Part shown: in pieces, positions 17,433 to 26,077 of the stretch
Layout: every line of letters starts with the position of its first letter
Position numbering within the stretch: position 1 is the first letter of the stretch
DNA from: SZAS-79 sp965279075
GTDB taxonomy: Bacteria > Pseudomonadota > Gammaproteobacteria > Burkholderiales > SG8-39
Direction of reading: 5' to 3'
Assembly (NCBI GenBank): GCA_965279075.1
Contig: CBDIHI010000010.1
Location: forward strand, 186,001 to 250,000
DNA length: 64,000 nucleotides
Program-made: the position numbers and the translations under genes
The notes under the pieces: generated by a model
Database searches by the model: none
The model's input: the letters and a program-made list of their open reading frames with translations, nothing else
What the model was told of the DNA's origin: nothing

Positions 17433-20400
17433 GCGGAGAGCGCCTTGAAGGCGTCCTTCGCCGCCTGCACCCTTTCCTGCCAGGAGGGGAGCTTGGCTTC
17501 GATGCGCAGCTTCTCGGGGCCCGCGAGGCGCCAGTTGCGGCGCTTCTGCATCAGTTCGATGATCTTCGCGCCGTCGACCCGGCCGGCGGCGATGGTGTCC
17601 TTGTCGAACTGCATCACCACCGATTCGTGCGTCGCGTCGAGCCTCGCCACGCCGAGGGGCTTCGCGAGGATGCGCAGCGCATGGCATTCGACGAGGGCCC
17701 TGGCCGGCTCGGGCAGGTCGCCGAAGCGGTCGACGAGCTCCTCGAGCATCCTGTCGAGCGACTCCTTGTCCTCGCAGTTGGACAGGCGCTTGTAAAGGGT
17801 CAGCCGCTCGTGCACGTCGCTGCAGTAACTGTCCGGCAGCAGCGCGGGCACGTGCAGGTTGATCTCGGTCGTGATGTCGATCGACTGCTCGAGGTCGACG
17901 GCCTGGCCTTTCTTCAGCGCGCGCACCGCCCGCTCCAGCATCTGCGTATAGAGCGAGAAGCCGACCTCCTGGATCTCGCCCGACTGGGATTCGCCCAGCA
18001 CCTCGCCCGCGCCGCGGATCTCGAGGTCGTGCATCGCGAGGTAGAAGCCCGAGCCGAGCTCCTCCATCATCTGGATGGCCTCGAGGCGCTTCTTCGCCTG
18101 GGCGCCGAGCGCCTCTTCCTCGGGCGTGAGGAGGTAGGCGTAGGCCTGGTGGTGGGAGCGCCCGACGCGGCCGCGCAGCTGGTGCAGTTGCGCCAGGCCG
18201 AACTTGTCCGCGCGGTTGATCAGGATCGTGTTGGCGTGCGGGTTGTCGATGCCGGTCTCGATGATGGTCGAGCAGAGCAGCACGTTGCGCTTCTGCTGCG
18301 TGAACTCGCGCATCACGCGCTCGAGCTCGCGTTCGCGCATCTGGCCGTGGGCGATCGCGATGCGCGCCTCGGGGAGCAGCCGCGCCAGGCGCTCCTTCAT
18401 GGTCTCGATGGTGTCGACCTCGTTGTGCAGGAAGTACACCTGCCCGCCGCGCTTCAACTCGCGCAAGGTCGCCTCGCGGATCACGCCCTCCGACCACGGC
18501 GAAACGAAGGTCTTGATCGCGAGGCGCTTCTGCGGCGCGGTGGCGATCACCGAGAACTCGCGCAGGCCTTCGAGCGACAGCGCGAGCGTGCGCGGGATCG
18601 GCGTGGCGGTCAGGGTCAGCACGTCGACCTCGGCGCGCAAGGCCTTGAGCGCCTCCTTCTGGCGCACGCCGAAGCGGTGCTCCTCGTCGATGATGACGAG
18701 GCCGAGGCGCGCGAATTTCGCATCCTTCGAAATCAACTTGTGCGTGCCGATGACGATGTCCACCGCGCCGGCCGCCATGTCCTTCAGCACCTGCGTGGTT
18801 TCCTTGCCGGTGCGAAAGCGCGACAGCTCGGCGAGCTTCACCGGCCACTGGTCGGCCACGTGGGCGAACCGGTCGGAGAAGGTCTGGAAGTGCTGTTCGG
18901 CGAGCAGCGTGGTCGGGCACAGGATCGCCACCTGCTTGCCGCCGGCCACCGCGAGGAAGGCCGCGCGCAGCGCCACCTCGGTCTTGCCGAAGCCCACGTC
19001 ACCGCAGACGAGGCGGTCCATGGGCTTGCCCGAGGCCATGTCCTGGATCACCGCGAGGATGGCCTGCGCCTGGTCTTCGGTCTCCTCGAACCCGAAGCCG
19101 TCGGCGAAGGCCTCCATGTCGTGCTGCTTGAAGGTGAAGGCGTGGCCTTTTCGCGCCGCGCGCTTCGCGTACAGCGCCAGCAGTTCGGCCGCGGTATCGC
19201 GCACCTGCTGGGCGGCCTTGCGCTTCGCCTTGTCCCACTGCCCGCTGCCGAGCTTGTGCAGCGGCGCGACCTCGGGCTGCGCGCCGCTGTAGCGCGAGAC
19301 GACCGACAACTGCGCCACCGGCACGTAGAGCTTGTCGCCGCCGTCGTACTGGAGGTGCAGGAACTCGGTCACCCCTTCGCCGAGGTCGAGGCTGATGAGG
19401 CCCACGTAGCGGCCGATGCCGTGCTGCGCGTGCACCACGGGGTCGCCGATCTTGAGCTCCGACAGGTCGCGCAGCATCCCCTCGACGGAGTTCTTGGGCT
19501 GGGTGCGCGAAGCGCGTTGCCGCACGGTGCCCGCGTAGAGCTCGCTCTCGGTGACGATGCACCAGCCTTCGGCGGGCACCGCAAAGCCGTTGGCGAGCGG
19601 CGCCACGCCGATGACGAAGGCCTCGCCACCGGCGAGGAAGGCGGGGAGGTCCACCGCCGGTGCGGGCTTCAGCCCGTATTCCCCAAGGTAGGCGGCCATG
19701 GTTTCGCGCCGGCCCGGCGACTCGGCGGCAAGGAAGATCCTCAAGCCGCAGCCTTTCACATAGGCCTTCAGCCGCGAGAGCGGGTCGTTCGCGCGCCGGT
19801 CGACCGCGAGGTCGGGCAGGGCGGTGGTGGTGAATTCGGTGGCATCGCCGCCGACCTGCGAGCCTTCGGCGGGCGGCGCGGAAACGTCCACGCGCGCCAT
19901 CGGCTGCAGCCTGACGAAGAACTCCTCGGCCGGCACGAATACCTGCGTGGGCGGCAGCAGCGGCTTCTCGATGTCGCCGGACAGCAGCTTGTAGCGCGAG
20001 GCCGCGTCCTTCCAGAAGTCCAGCACCGCCTTCGACACGTCGCGGTGCATCACCAGCGTGACCCCGGCCGGCAGGTAGTCGAACAGCGTGGCGAGGGTAT
20101 CGAAAAACAGCGGCAGGTAGTACTCGACGCCCGCGGCCGGGATGCCGTTCGAGACGTCGCGGTACATGCCCTTGCGCGAAGGGTCGCCCTCGAAGACCTC
20201 GCGAAAGCGCGAGCGGAACTTCGCGCGTCCCGCCTCGTCCATGGGGAACTCGCGCGCCGGCAGCAGGCGCACGTCCTTCACCTTGTAGAGCGTGCGCTGG
20301 CTGTCGACGTCGAAGGTGCGGATCGCCTCGATCGTATTGTCGAACAGGTCAATCCGGTAGGGCAGCGCGCTGCCCATGGGAAAGAGGTCGATGATCCCGC

Positions 20401-20887
20401 CGCGGATGCAGTACTCGCCCGGCGCGACGACTTGCGTCACGTGCGCGTAGCCCGCGGTCAGCAACTGGGCCTTCAGCGCCTCCGGGTCGAGCCCTTTGCC
20501 GGACTCGAGGAAGAACGTGTACGCAGCCAGGTAGGCGGGCGGGCACAGCCGGTACAGGGCCGTGGGGGCGGGCGACACTGCCACGTCGAACTCGCCGCGC
20601 TGGATCTGGTAGAGCGTCGCGAGGCGCTCCGAGACGAGGTCCTGGTGCGGCGAGAAGTTGTCGTAGGGCAGGGTCTCCCAGTCGGGCAGCAGGCATACGC
20701 GCAGCTGGGGCGCGAACCAGCGGATCTCGTCGACGAGGCGCTGGGCGTCGAGCGCGGTCGCGCTGATGACGGCAAGGGGGTGCCCTTCGGCGGCGAGCCG
20801 CGCGATGGCCAGCGCGTCGCTGGACCCGGTGAGCCGGGTGAGCCGCCGGCGCGAGCCCGGACTGGCAGGTAGGGTGTCTCGATGCAT
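17429..20887 (-). CDS. mfd: Transcription-repair coupling factor
   Basis: An 1152-aa superfamily 2 translocase that removes stalled RNA polymerase and recruits UvrA. In order there are the UvrB-like N-terminal modules (LPDWETLPYDNFSPHQD, GGIIDLFP), a CarD-like RNA polymerase-interaction domain (GDPVVHAQHGIGRYVG), the RecG-like motor with Walker A GDVGFGKTE near residue 629 and Walker B IDEEHRFG near residue 733, and a C-terminal UvrA-binding-type TRCF domain. Length matches E. coli Mfd. ATG 20887 was chosen because the first conserved helix begins soon after; longer in-frame leaders would pass through the promoter and into ispD. Confidence 0.95.
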   Translation of the reverse strand: MHRDTLPASPGSRRRLTRLTGSSDALAIARLAAEGHPLAVISATALDAQRLVDEIRWFAPQLRVCLLPDWETLPYDNFSPHQDLVSERLATLYQIQRGEFDVAVSPAPTALYRLCPPAYLAAYTFFLESGKGLDPEALKAQLLTAGYAHVTQVVAPGEYCIRGGIIDLFPMGSALPYRIDLFDNTIEAIRTFDVDSQRTLYKVKDVRLLPAREFPMDEAGRAKFRSRFREVFEGDPSRKGMYRDVSNGIPAAGVEYYLPLFFDTLATLFDYLPAGVTLVMHRDVSKAVLDFWKDAASRYKLLSGDIEKPLLPPTQVFVPAEEFFVRLQPMARVDVSAPPAEGSQVGGDATEFTTTALPDLAVDRRANDPLSRLKAYVKGCGLRIFLAAESPGRRETMAAYLGEYGLKPAPAVDLPAFLAGGEAFVIGVAPLANGFAVPAEGWCIVTESELYAGTVRQRASRTQPKNSVEGMLRDLSELKIGDPVVHAQHGIGRYVGLISLDLGEGVTEFLHLQYDGGDKLYVPVAQLSVVSRYSGAQPEVAPLHKLGSGQWDKAKRKAAQQVRDTAAELLALYAKRAARKGHAFTFKQHDMEAFADGFGFEETEDQAQAILAVIQDMASGKPMDRLVCGDVGFGKTEVALRAAFLAVAGGKQVAILCPTTLLAEQHFQTFSDRFAHVADQWPVKLAELSRFRTGKETTQVLKDMAAGAVDIVIGTHKLISKDAKFARLGLVIIDEEHRFGVRQKEALKALRAEVDVLTLTATPIPRTLALSLEGLREFSVIATAPQKRLAIKTFVSPWSEGVIREATLRELKRGGQVYFLHNEVDTIETMKERLARLLPEARIAIAHGQMRERELERVMREFTQQKRNVLLCSTIIETGIDNPHANTILINRADKFGLAQLHQLRGRVGRSHHQAYAYLLTPEEEALGAQAKKRLEAIQMMEELGSGFYLAMHDLEIRGAGEVLGESQSGEIQEVGFSLYTQMLERAVRALKKGQAVDLEQSIDITTEINLHVPALLPDSYCSDVHERLTLYKRLSNCEDKESLDRMLEELVDRFGDLPEPARALVECHALRILAKPLGVARLDATHESVVMQFDKDTIAAGRVDGAKIIELMQKRRNWRLAGPEKLRIEAKLPSWQERVQAAKDAFKALSA

Positions 20888-20930
20888 GCTCAAAATGCAA
20901 AAAGCGTTCACCGGCAAGCGGCGGTTTCGC

Positions 20931-20959
20931 TTGTCCGGTGGAACGCGCCATGTAATTAT
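20931..20959 (+). promoter_or_regulatory. Candidate sigma-70 promoter for ispD-ispF
   Basis: TTGTCC (20931-20936) and AATTAT (20954-20959, four of six matches to consensus) are separated by exactly 17 bases and lie about 50 bases before the ispD GTG. The two elements sit in a locally AT-rich stretch of the 123-base mfd/ispD gap. Confidence 0.4.
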
Positions 20960-20960
20960 A
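20955..20960 (-). promoter_or_regulatory. Consensus -10 box for mfd
   Basis: Read on the minus strand the bases are TATAAT, a perfect sigma-70 -10 element, 68 bases before the mfd start. The matching -35 position is poor. It overlaps the candidate ispD -10 on the other strand, so the two divergent promoters may compete. Confidence 0.45.
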
Positions 20961-21010
20961 CAGGCTTGAATTTCAAAACTTATTTCCGGTATCCCCGGCC
21001 GTAGACGCGC

Positions 21011-21718
21011 GTGTCCACCGTCGCCCTGATCCCCGCCGCGGGCGCGGGCGCCCGCATGGGTGCCGGCGCCCCCAAGCAGTACCTGATGCTGGCCGGGCGG
21101 CCCATGCTGTATCACTCGATCCGCTGCATCGCCGTGCCGCCTGTGGAGACCGTCTTCGTGGTGCTGTCACCGGACGACAAGGCTTTCTCGGGCTTCGACT
21201 GGGGCGAGTTCGCCGGACGCCTCGAACCTCTGTATTGCGGCGGGGAGACCCGCCGCGACTCGGTGCACAACGGCCTCGTCGCGGCCATGGCCGCCGTCGA
21301 TGCCGACGACTGGGTGCTGGTGCACGACGCCGCGCGCCCGTGCCTGCCGCGCGAAGACGTGGAGCGGCTCGTGACCGAGGTGAAGGACGACGACGTGGGC
21401 GGCATCCTCGCGCTGCCTGCGGCCGATACGGTGAAGCGCGCCTACGCCGGGGCGGGAGGCGCATCACGTATCGCCGCCACCGAGGACCGCAGCCGTCTGT
21501 GGCTCGCGCAGACGCCGCAGATGTTCCGCGCGGGATTGCTGGCGCAGGCATTGCGGTCCGCGAAGGGGGCAGTCACCGACGAGGCGAGTGCAGTGGAGCA
21601 GCTCGGCCTGCAGCCGAAGCTGGTACAGGGCAGCCGGCTCAACATCAAGGTCACGTATCCCGAGGACGTGCAGGTCGCCGAGGGGATACTCGAAAGGAAC
21701 GCGGGAGGCAGGCAATGA
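21011..21718 (+). CDS. ispD: 2-C-methyl-D-erythritol 4-phosphate cytidylyltransferase
   Basis: A 235-aa nucleotidyltransferase of the MEP isoprenoid pathway that couples CTP to methylerythritol phosphate. It has the N-terminal IPAAGAGARMG loop with PKQY, a central VLVHDAARPCL motif and TPQMFR towards the end, all standard for IspD. The GTG at 21011 gives the expected N-terminus. The stop overlaps the ispF start, and the pair is fused in some bacteria. Confidence 0.94.
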   Translation: MSTVALIPAAGAGARMGAGAPKQYLMLAGRPMLYHSIRCIAVPPVETVFVVLSPDDKAFSGFDWGEFAGRLEPLYCGGETRRDSVHNGLVAAMAAVDADDWVLVHDAARPCLPREDVERLVTEVKDDDVGGILALPAADTVKRAYAGAGGASRIAATEDRSRLWLAQTPQMFRAGLLAQALRSAKGAVTDEASAVEQLGLQPKLVQGSRLNIKVTYPEDVQVAEGILERNAGGRQ

Positions 21719-22206
21719 GGGTAGGCCAGGGGTTCGACGTGCATGCGCTGGTGCCGGGCAGGAAGCTCATCCTCGGCGGCGTGCATGTCCCCTACGAGCG
21801 CGGGCTTGACGGGCATTCGGACGCCGACGTGCTGATCCATGCGGTCTGCGACGCGCTGCTCGGCGCCGCGGCGCTCGGGGATATCGGCAAGCACTTTCCC
21901 GACAGCGATCCCGGCTACAAGAACGCCGACAGCCGCGTGCTGCTGCGGGCCGTCGCCGGCAAGCTGCTGGCCGCAGGGTATGTCGTGGCCAACCTCGATT
22001 CGACCATCATCGCGCAGGCCCCGAAAATGGCGCCGCACATACCGCTGATGGTCCTGAACCTTGCCGCCGACCTGAACGTCGAGCCCGGGTGCATCAGCGT
22101 GAAGGCAACCACCACGGAGCGGTTGGGCTTCACCGGCCGGGGCGAAGGCATCGCGGCGCAGGCGATCGCGTTGCTCGGGCCGCGGCCAACCGGCAGTCCG
22201 GGCTGA
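21715..22206 (+). CDS. ispF: 2-C-methyl-D-erythritol 2,4-cyclodiphosphate synthase
   Basis: A 163-aa trimeric zinc/manganese enzyme of the MEP pathway. It shows the metal ligands in GQGFDVHAL and the SDADVLIHAVCDALLGA segment, GDIGKHFPDSD, and the C-terminal KATTTERLGFTGRGEGIAAQA block. Normal length. The ATG overlaps the ispD stop. No further isoprenoid gene follows. Confidence 0.95.
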   Translation: MRVGQGFDVHALVPGRKLILGGVHVPYERGLDGHSDADVLIHAVCDALLGAAALGDIGKHFPDSDPGYKNADSRVLLRAVAGKLLAAGYVVANLDSTIIAQAPKMAPHIPLMVLNLAADLNVEPGCISVKATTTERLGFTGRGEGIAAQAIALLGPRPTGSPG

Positions 22207-22215
22207 GGAGATCCC

Positions 22216-22833
22216 ATGTATTCACCGCCTTACAACCAGCTCGAGGACCGTGCCGAAGTCCTCTCGTTCATGCGTGAGAACAATTTCGCCGTGGTGGTCA
22301 CCGCCACCGGCGGCGAGCCGCGCGCCTCGCACCTGCCCGTGCTTATCGAGGAGCGCGACGGCCAGTGGGTCATCCTTGCGCACATGGCGAAGAGCAACCC
22401 GCAGTGGGAGGGTTTTTTCGACGATGAAGTGCTGGTCGTCTTCCACGGCGCCCACGCCTACGTGTCGCCGCGCTGGTATGCGGAGAAGGAACGCGTCCCC
22501 ACGTGGAATTACGCCGCAGTGCATGCCTACGGCAAGGTGAAGGCCTTCCACGAGCCTGCGGCGAAACGCGCCGCCGTCGCGAAACTCGTCGCCCACCACG
22601 ACCCGCAGTGGCTGCCTGAGTACGAGAAGCTGTCCGAAGGCTACATGGCGGGCATGCTCGAGGCGATTGTCGCGTTCGAGATCCCGGTTGACCGCATCGA
22701 GACGCGCTGGAAGCTGTCGCAGAACCGCGGCCGGCAGGAGATGGAACTGATCACCGCCGAGCTCGAGAAGTCGCCCTACGGCTGGGAGCGGGACCTCGTG
22801 CCGCTGATGAAGAAGCACACGGTGGCGAAGTAG
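22216..22833 (+). CDS. PaiB-like FMN-binding protein
   Basis: A 205-aa split-barrel flavin-binding protein of the PaiB family, with YSPPYNQLED at the start, SHLPVLIEERDG, the GAHAYVSPRWYAEKERVPTWNYAAVHAYG core and KLSQNRG near the end. The family was named from the B. subtilis pai operon, where it was described as a transcriptional regulator of sporulation and protease genes; in proteobacteria its role is uncertain. Its TAG stop overlaps the GTG start of the next dehydrogenase gene, suggesting shared expression. Confidence 0.87.
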   Translation: MYSPPYNQLEDRAEVLSFMRENNFAVVVTATGGEPRASHLPVLIEERDGQWVILAHMAKSNPQWEGFFDDEVLVVFHGAHAYVSPRWYAEKERVPTWNYAAVHAYGKVKAFHEPAAKRAAVAKLVAHHDPQWLPEYEKLSEGYMAGMLEAIVAFEIPVDRIETRWKLSQNRGRQEMELITAELEKSPYGWERDLVPLMKKHTVAK

Positions 22834-24080
22834 TGCGCATCGCGGTGCTGGGCGCCGGCCTTGCCGGCATCACCACGGCCTGGTGCCTCGCGAAGGACGG
22901 GCACGAGGTCACCGTACTCGAGCGCTCCAACCTGATTGCGGGTGAAGCGAGCGGCGCCAACGGCGGCATCGTGTCGGCCAGCCGGGCCTTCCCGTGGCCC
23001 AGCCCGCAGATGCTGAAGACCTTCCTCAAGGCGCTGGTGAGGAACGACCAGGCGATCCGCGTTCAACTTGCGCGCTGGGACCCGGAGTTCTGGGCCTGGG
23101 GACTGCGCTTCCTCGCCTGCTGCAATGAAGAGCGCTATGCGCGGCTGCTCGATACCAAGGTGCGCTACGTGCGCTATTCGCAGGCGCAGCTCGGGCTGAT
23201 CGCGGCGGAGTCCGGCGTCCGGTTCCACCGCAGGCAGGGCGGCGTCATGTACCTCTATCGCAGCATGCAGGCGCTTGAGGCGGGCGTGAAGAAGGTCGAG
23301 CCGATGAAGACTTTCGGCTTCCCGTTCCGCGTGCTCGATGCGGCGGAGGCGCGCCGCGTGGATCCGGGCCTTGCCAATTCACCGATCGCCGGCGCCGTGT
23401 TCTCCGAATCCGACGAGAGCGGCGACTCGGCGATGTTCTGCCGGGAACTGGCGAAGGCGGGCGAACCGCTGGGCATGAAGGTGCGCCTTGGTTGCGAGGT
23501 CACCGGCCTTGCGATCGAGGGTGCACGCATGACCGGCATCGAGACCTCCGCGGGCCGCATCGCGGTGGACGGCGCGGTCGTCGCGCTCGGCGTCATCGAC
23601 CCGCGGCTGAAGAAGGCTTTCGGCGCCGACCTGCCGATCTACCCGGTGAAGGGGTACTCGGTGACGATCCCTTTCGCGAACCAGGACCTCGCCCCGGGCT
23701 ACGCCGGCATGGACGAATCGAAGGCCGTGGCCTACTGCCCGCTGGGCGACCGGTTGCGGCTGACCGGCGGCGCGGAGTTCGCCGGCTACGGGACCGCGTG
23801 CGGTCCGCGCGATTCCGGCCGGCTGCTGGACCTGGCCGACGAACTCTTCCCGGGAGCCACCGACCGGGCAAGCGCCGAGGCACGCGCATGCCGCCGGCCG
23901 ATGACGCCGACCAGCACGCCGCTGTTCGGCACCGCGCGCTATCCCAACCTTTGGTTCAACGTGGGGCTGGGCCACATGGGCTGGACGATGGCCGCGGGCG
24001 GGGCGCGCATCACCGCGGACCTGGTCGCCGGCCGTGCGACGGGGATCCCGCTCGACGGGCTGCGGATCGCCCCGGCCTAG
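22833..24080 (+). CDS. dadA: D-amino acid dehydrogenase-like FAD oxidoreductase
   Basis: A 415-aa DAO-fold flavoprotein. The FAD-binding motif is VLGAGLAGITTAWCLAKDG at the very N-terminus with the VLER acidic end of strand two; ASGANGGIVS, the PVKGYSVTIP segment and the C-terminal NVGLGHMGWTMAAGGARI fit DadA, which oxidises D-amino acids (D-alanine) to keto acids and feeds electrons to the respiratory chain. GTG 22833 is used because the Rossmann strand starts at residue 2. Other substrates such as glycine or proline are possible for this family. Confidence 0.85.
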   Translation: MRIAVLGAGLAGITTAWCLAKDGHEVTVLERSNLIAGEASGANGGIVSASRAFPWPSPQMLKTFLKALVRNDQAIRVQLARWDPEFWAWGLRFLACCNEERYARLLDTKVRYVRYSQAQLGLIAAESGVRFHRRQGGVMYLYRSMQALEAGVKKVEPMKTFGFPFRVLDAAEARRVDPGLANSPIAGAVFSESDESGDSAMFCRELAKAGEPLGMKVRLGCEVTGLAIEGARMTGIETSAGRIAVDGAVVALGVIDPRLKKAFGADLPIYPVKGYSVTIPFANQDLAPGYAGMDESKAVAYCPLGDRLRLTGGAEFAGYGTACGPRDSGRLLDLADELFPGATDRASAEARACRRPMTPTSTPLFGTARYPNLWFNVGLGHMGWTMAAGGARITADLVAGRATGIPLDGLRIAPA

Positions 24081-24101
24081 TCATTAATTTCAAGGAATAT
24101 T

Positions 24102-24695
24102 TTGAAAAGCCCAGTCCCGGAGCGGCGTCCAGGGCAGTCCGCATACCGGAACGGTGATAATCAGGGCGGCCGCCTGCGGCTCTTCTTCGCGCTCTGGCCG
24201 GCGCCCGGCGTGGCCCGCGCGCTGCACACGTGGGGCCGGGCCGCGCAGGCCGTGACCGGCGGGCGGCTGACCCGCGAGGAGACCATCCACCTGACGCTCG
24301 CCTTCCTCGGCGACGTGCCGGGTGAGCGCGTGGCCGCGCTGATCGACTGCGCGCGGCGGGTGAAGGGCCGGGCCTTCGGCCTTGCCATCGACGAAGGCCG
24401 CCGCTGGGAGCACAACCGAATCGCCTGGGCAGGGCCGCGCGAGATGCCTGAGGCGCTGGCGGATCTTGCCGCGCAGCTGGACGCGCATCTGAAGGCGGGC
24501 GGGTTCCGGACCGAGAAGCGCGACTTCAAGGCGCATATCTCGCTGGTGCGCCGGACGGAGCAGGGCGGGGTTCTGCCGGCGTTGCCGCCGGTCGCGTGGC
24601 GCGCGGATGAGTTTGTGCTGGTCCGCTCCTCGCTTTCAGCCGCAGGACCGGCGTACGCGACGTTGGCACGCTTCCCGCTGGGGGAAGTCCGCTAG
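24102..24695 (+). CDS. thpR: RNA 2',3'-cyclic phosphodiesterase (2H family)
   Basis: A 197-aa 2H phosphoesterase (LigT/ThpR) with two catalytic HxTx/HxSx motifs, HLTLAF near residue 63 and HISLVR near residue 145, after the RLFFALWP strand. It hydrolyses 2',3'-cyclic phosphodiester ends; the cellular role is not settled. The only usable start in front of the first strand is TTG 24102, which lies in an AT-rich stretch resembling the intergenic element near 14420. The stop overlaps that of the convergent GST gene by four bases. Confidence 0.87.
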   Translation: MKSPVPERRPGQSAYRNGDNQGGRLRLFFALWPAPGVARALHTWGRAAQAVTGGRLTREETIHLTLAFLGDVPGERVAALIDCARRVKGRAFGLAIDEGRRWEHNRIAWAGPREMPEALADLAAQLDAHLKAGGFRTEKRDFKAHISLVRRTEQGGVLPALPPVAWRADEFVLVRSSLSAAGPAYATLARFPLGEVR

Positions 24696-25549
24696 GCGAC
24701 CTTGCCCTCGAAGTCGCGGGCGCTGTGCCGCTCGGGTACCTGGCCCGAGGGCTCGCCCCAGGTGCGGTTGACCATGCGCCCGCGCTGCACTGCCGGGCGC
24801 TTCGCGATCGCGTTGGCCCAGCGCAGCACGTTCGTGTAGCCGCTCGCGCCGAGGAATTCGGCCGCGCCGTAGAGGACGCCCATCACCACGCCGCCGTACC
24901 ACGGCCAGATCGCCATGTCGGCGATCGTGTAGTCGGCACCCGCGACGAATTCGTTTTCCGCAAGCCTGCGATCCAGCACGTCGAGCTGGCGCTTGGTCTC
25001 CATCGCGTAGCGGTCGATGGCGTACTCGATCTTGATGGGTGCGTAGGCGTAGAAATGGCCGAACCCGCCGCCGAGGAACGGCGCCGAGCCCATCTGCCAC
25101 ATGAGCCACGAAAGGCATTCCGCACGTTTGGCGGTGTCGGTCGGAAGGAATGCATTGCCGAATTTTTCGGCGAGGTGGATGAGGATCGCGCCGGACTCGA
25201 AGAGCCGTATCGGCGCCGGGCCGCTGCGGTCAAGCAGGGCCGGGATCTTCGAGTTCGGGTTCACGCCGACGAAGCCTGAGCCGAATTGGTCGCCGTCGCT
25301 GATCCTGATCGGCCAAGCATCGTATTCCGCGCCCGCGTGGCCTTTTTCGAGCAGCTCCTCCAGCATCACCGTCACCTTCACGCCGTTCGGTGTCGCAAGC
25401 GAATACAACTGCAGGGGGTGCTTGCCGACCGGCAGTTCCTTGTCGTGCGTCGCGCCCGCGACCGGGCGGTTGATGCTGGCGAACTTGCCGCCGTTTTCCT
25501 TGTCCCAGGTCCAGACCTTGGGCGGGGTGTAGGGGATGGGGTCACTCAT
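24692..25549 (-). CDS. yghU: Glutathione S-transferase, YghU type
   Basis: A 285-aa member of the Nu-class/YghU GST group, recognised by the long N-terminal extension (YTPPKVWTWDKENGG, INRPVAGATHDKELPVG) before the thioredoxin fold (LQLYSLATPNGVKVTVMLEEL), the GVNPNSKIPALLD segment and FESGAILIHLAEKFG. E. coli YghU has disulfide-bond reductase activity and binds two glutathiones. It is monocistronic by spacing and converges on thpR. Confidence 0.9.
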   Translation of the reverse strand: MSDPIPYTPPKVWTWDKENGGKFASINRPVAGATHDKELPVGKHPLQLYSLATPNGVKVTVMLEELLEKGHAGAEYDAWPIRISDGDQFGSGFVGVNPNSKIPALLDRSGPAPIRLFESGAILIHLAEKFGNAFLPTDTAKRAECLSWLMWQMGSAPFLGGGFGHFYAYAPIKIEYAIDRYAMETKRQLDVLDRRLAENEFVAGADYTIADMAIWPWYGGVVMGVLYGAAEFLGASGYTNVLRWANAIAKRPAVQRGRMVNRTWGEPSGQVPERHSARDFEGKVA

Positions 25550-25620
25550 GGGGGCAGCTCGGGTAGTGGAGGGGGGCTATTGCTCAAGCCACAGTATGCC
25601 CTTGGCTGAGACCGCCCAGG

Positions 25621-26061
25621 CTACCGATGCGCCGTATGCCTCGGCGCCGTGATTGCAAGGTAGATCTCCCGCAGCATCATCAGCAGCGCACCGATCAGTG
25701 CGAACATCGCGAGCACGAACAGCACCGCAACGGTCAGCGCGAGGTTCAGCGGCACGAACGTGTCGAGGAACGCCACCGAGATGGACAGGCAGATGAACAG
25801 GCCGCACATCACGGTGAGCGAGATGGACACGTAGATCGCCTTGATGCGGTTGGCGAGCGCGTCGAGCTCCAGCCGTGCGAGGTCCGCCTTGTCCCCGGCC
25901 ATGGCCGGCAGCCGGTCCTCCACGACGCGCCGCCGGTCGACGGCGCGCCCCAGCCGGTTGGTGAGCGCGGTGATGATCGTGCCCACGGCCGTGAGCACGA
26001 ACACCGGCGCGATCGCCAGCTGGATCACGTGGGTGATGTCGGTGACGCGCTCGATGGCCAT
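25621..26061 (-). CDS. DUF2721 family membrane protein
   Basis: A 146-aa protein with three hydrophobic segments: about residues 12-35 (VIQLAIAPVFVLTAVGTIITAL), 75-97 and 105-130. The N-terminal VIQLAIAPVFVL and NRLGRAVDRRRVVED segments are characteristic of DUF2721. The function is unknown. It lies 16 bases upstream of nothing in its own direction but shares strand with the racemase-like gene before it, with a 16-base gap, so co-transcription is likely. Confidence 0.82.
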   Translation of the reverse strand: MAIERVTDITHVIQLAIAPVFVLTAVGTIITALTNRLGRAVDRRRVVEDRLPAMAGDKADLARLELDALANRIKAIYVSISLTVMCGLFICLSISVAFLDTFVPLNLALTVAVLFVLAMFALIGALLMMLREIYLAITAPRHTAHR

Positions 26062-26077
26062 TGGACCGGTTCCCCGC

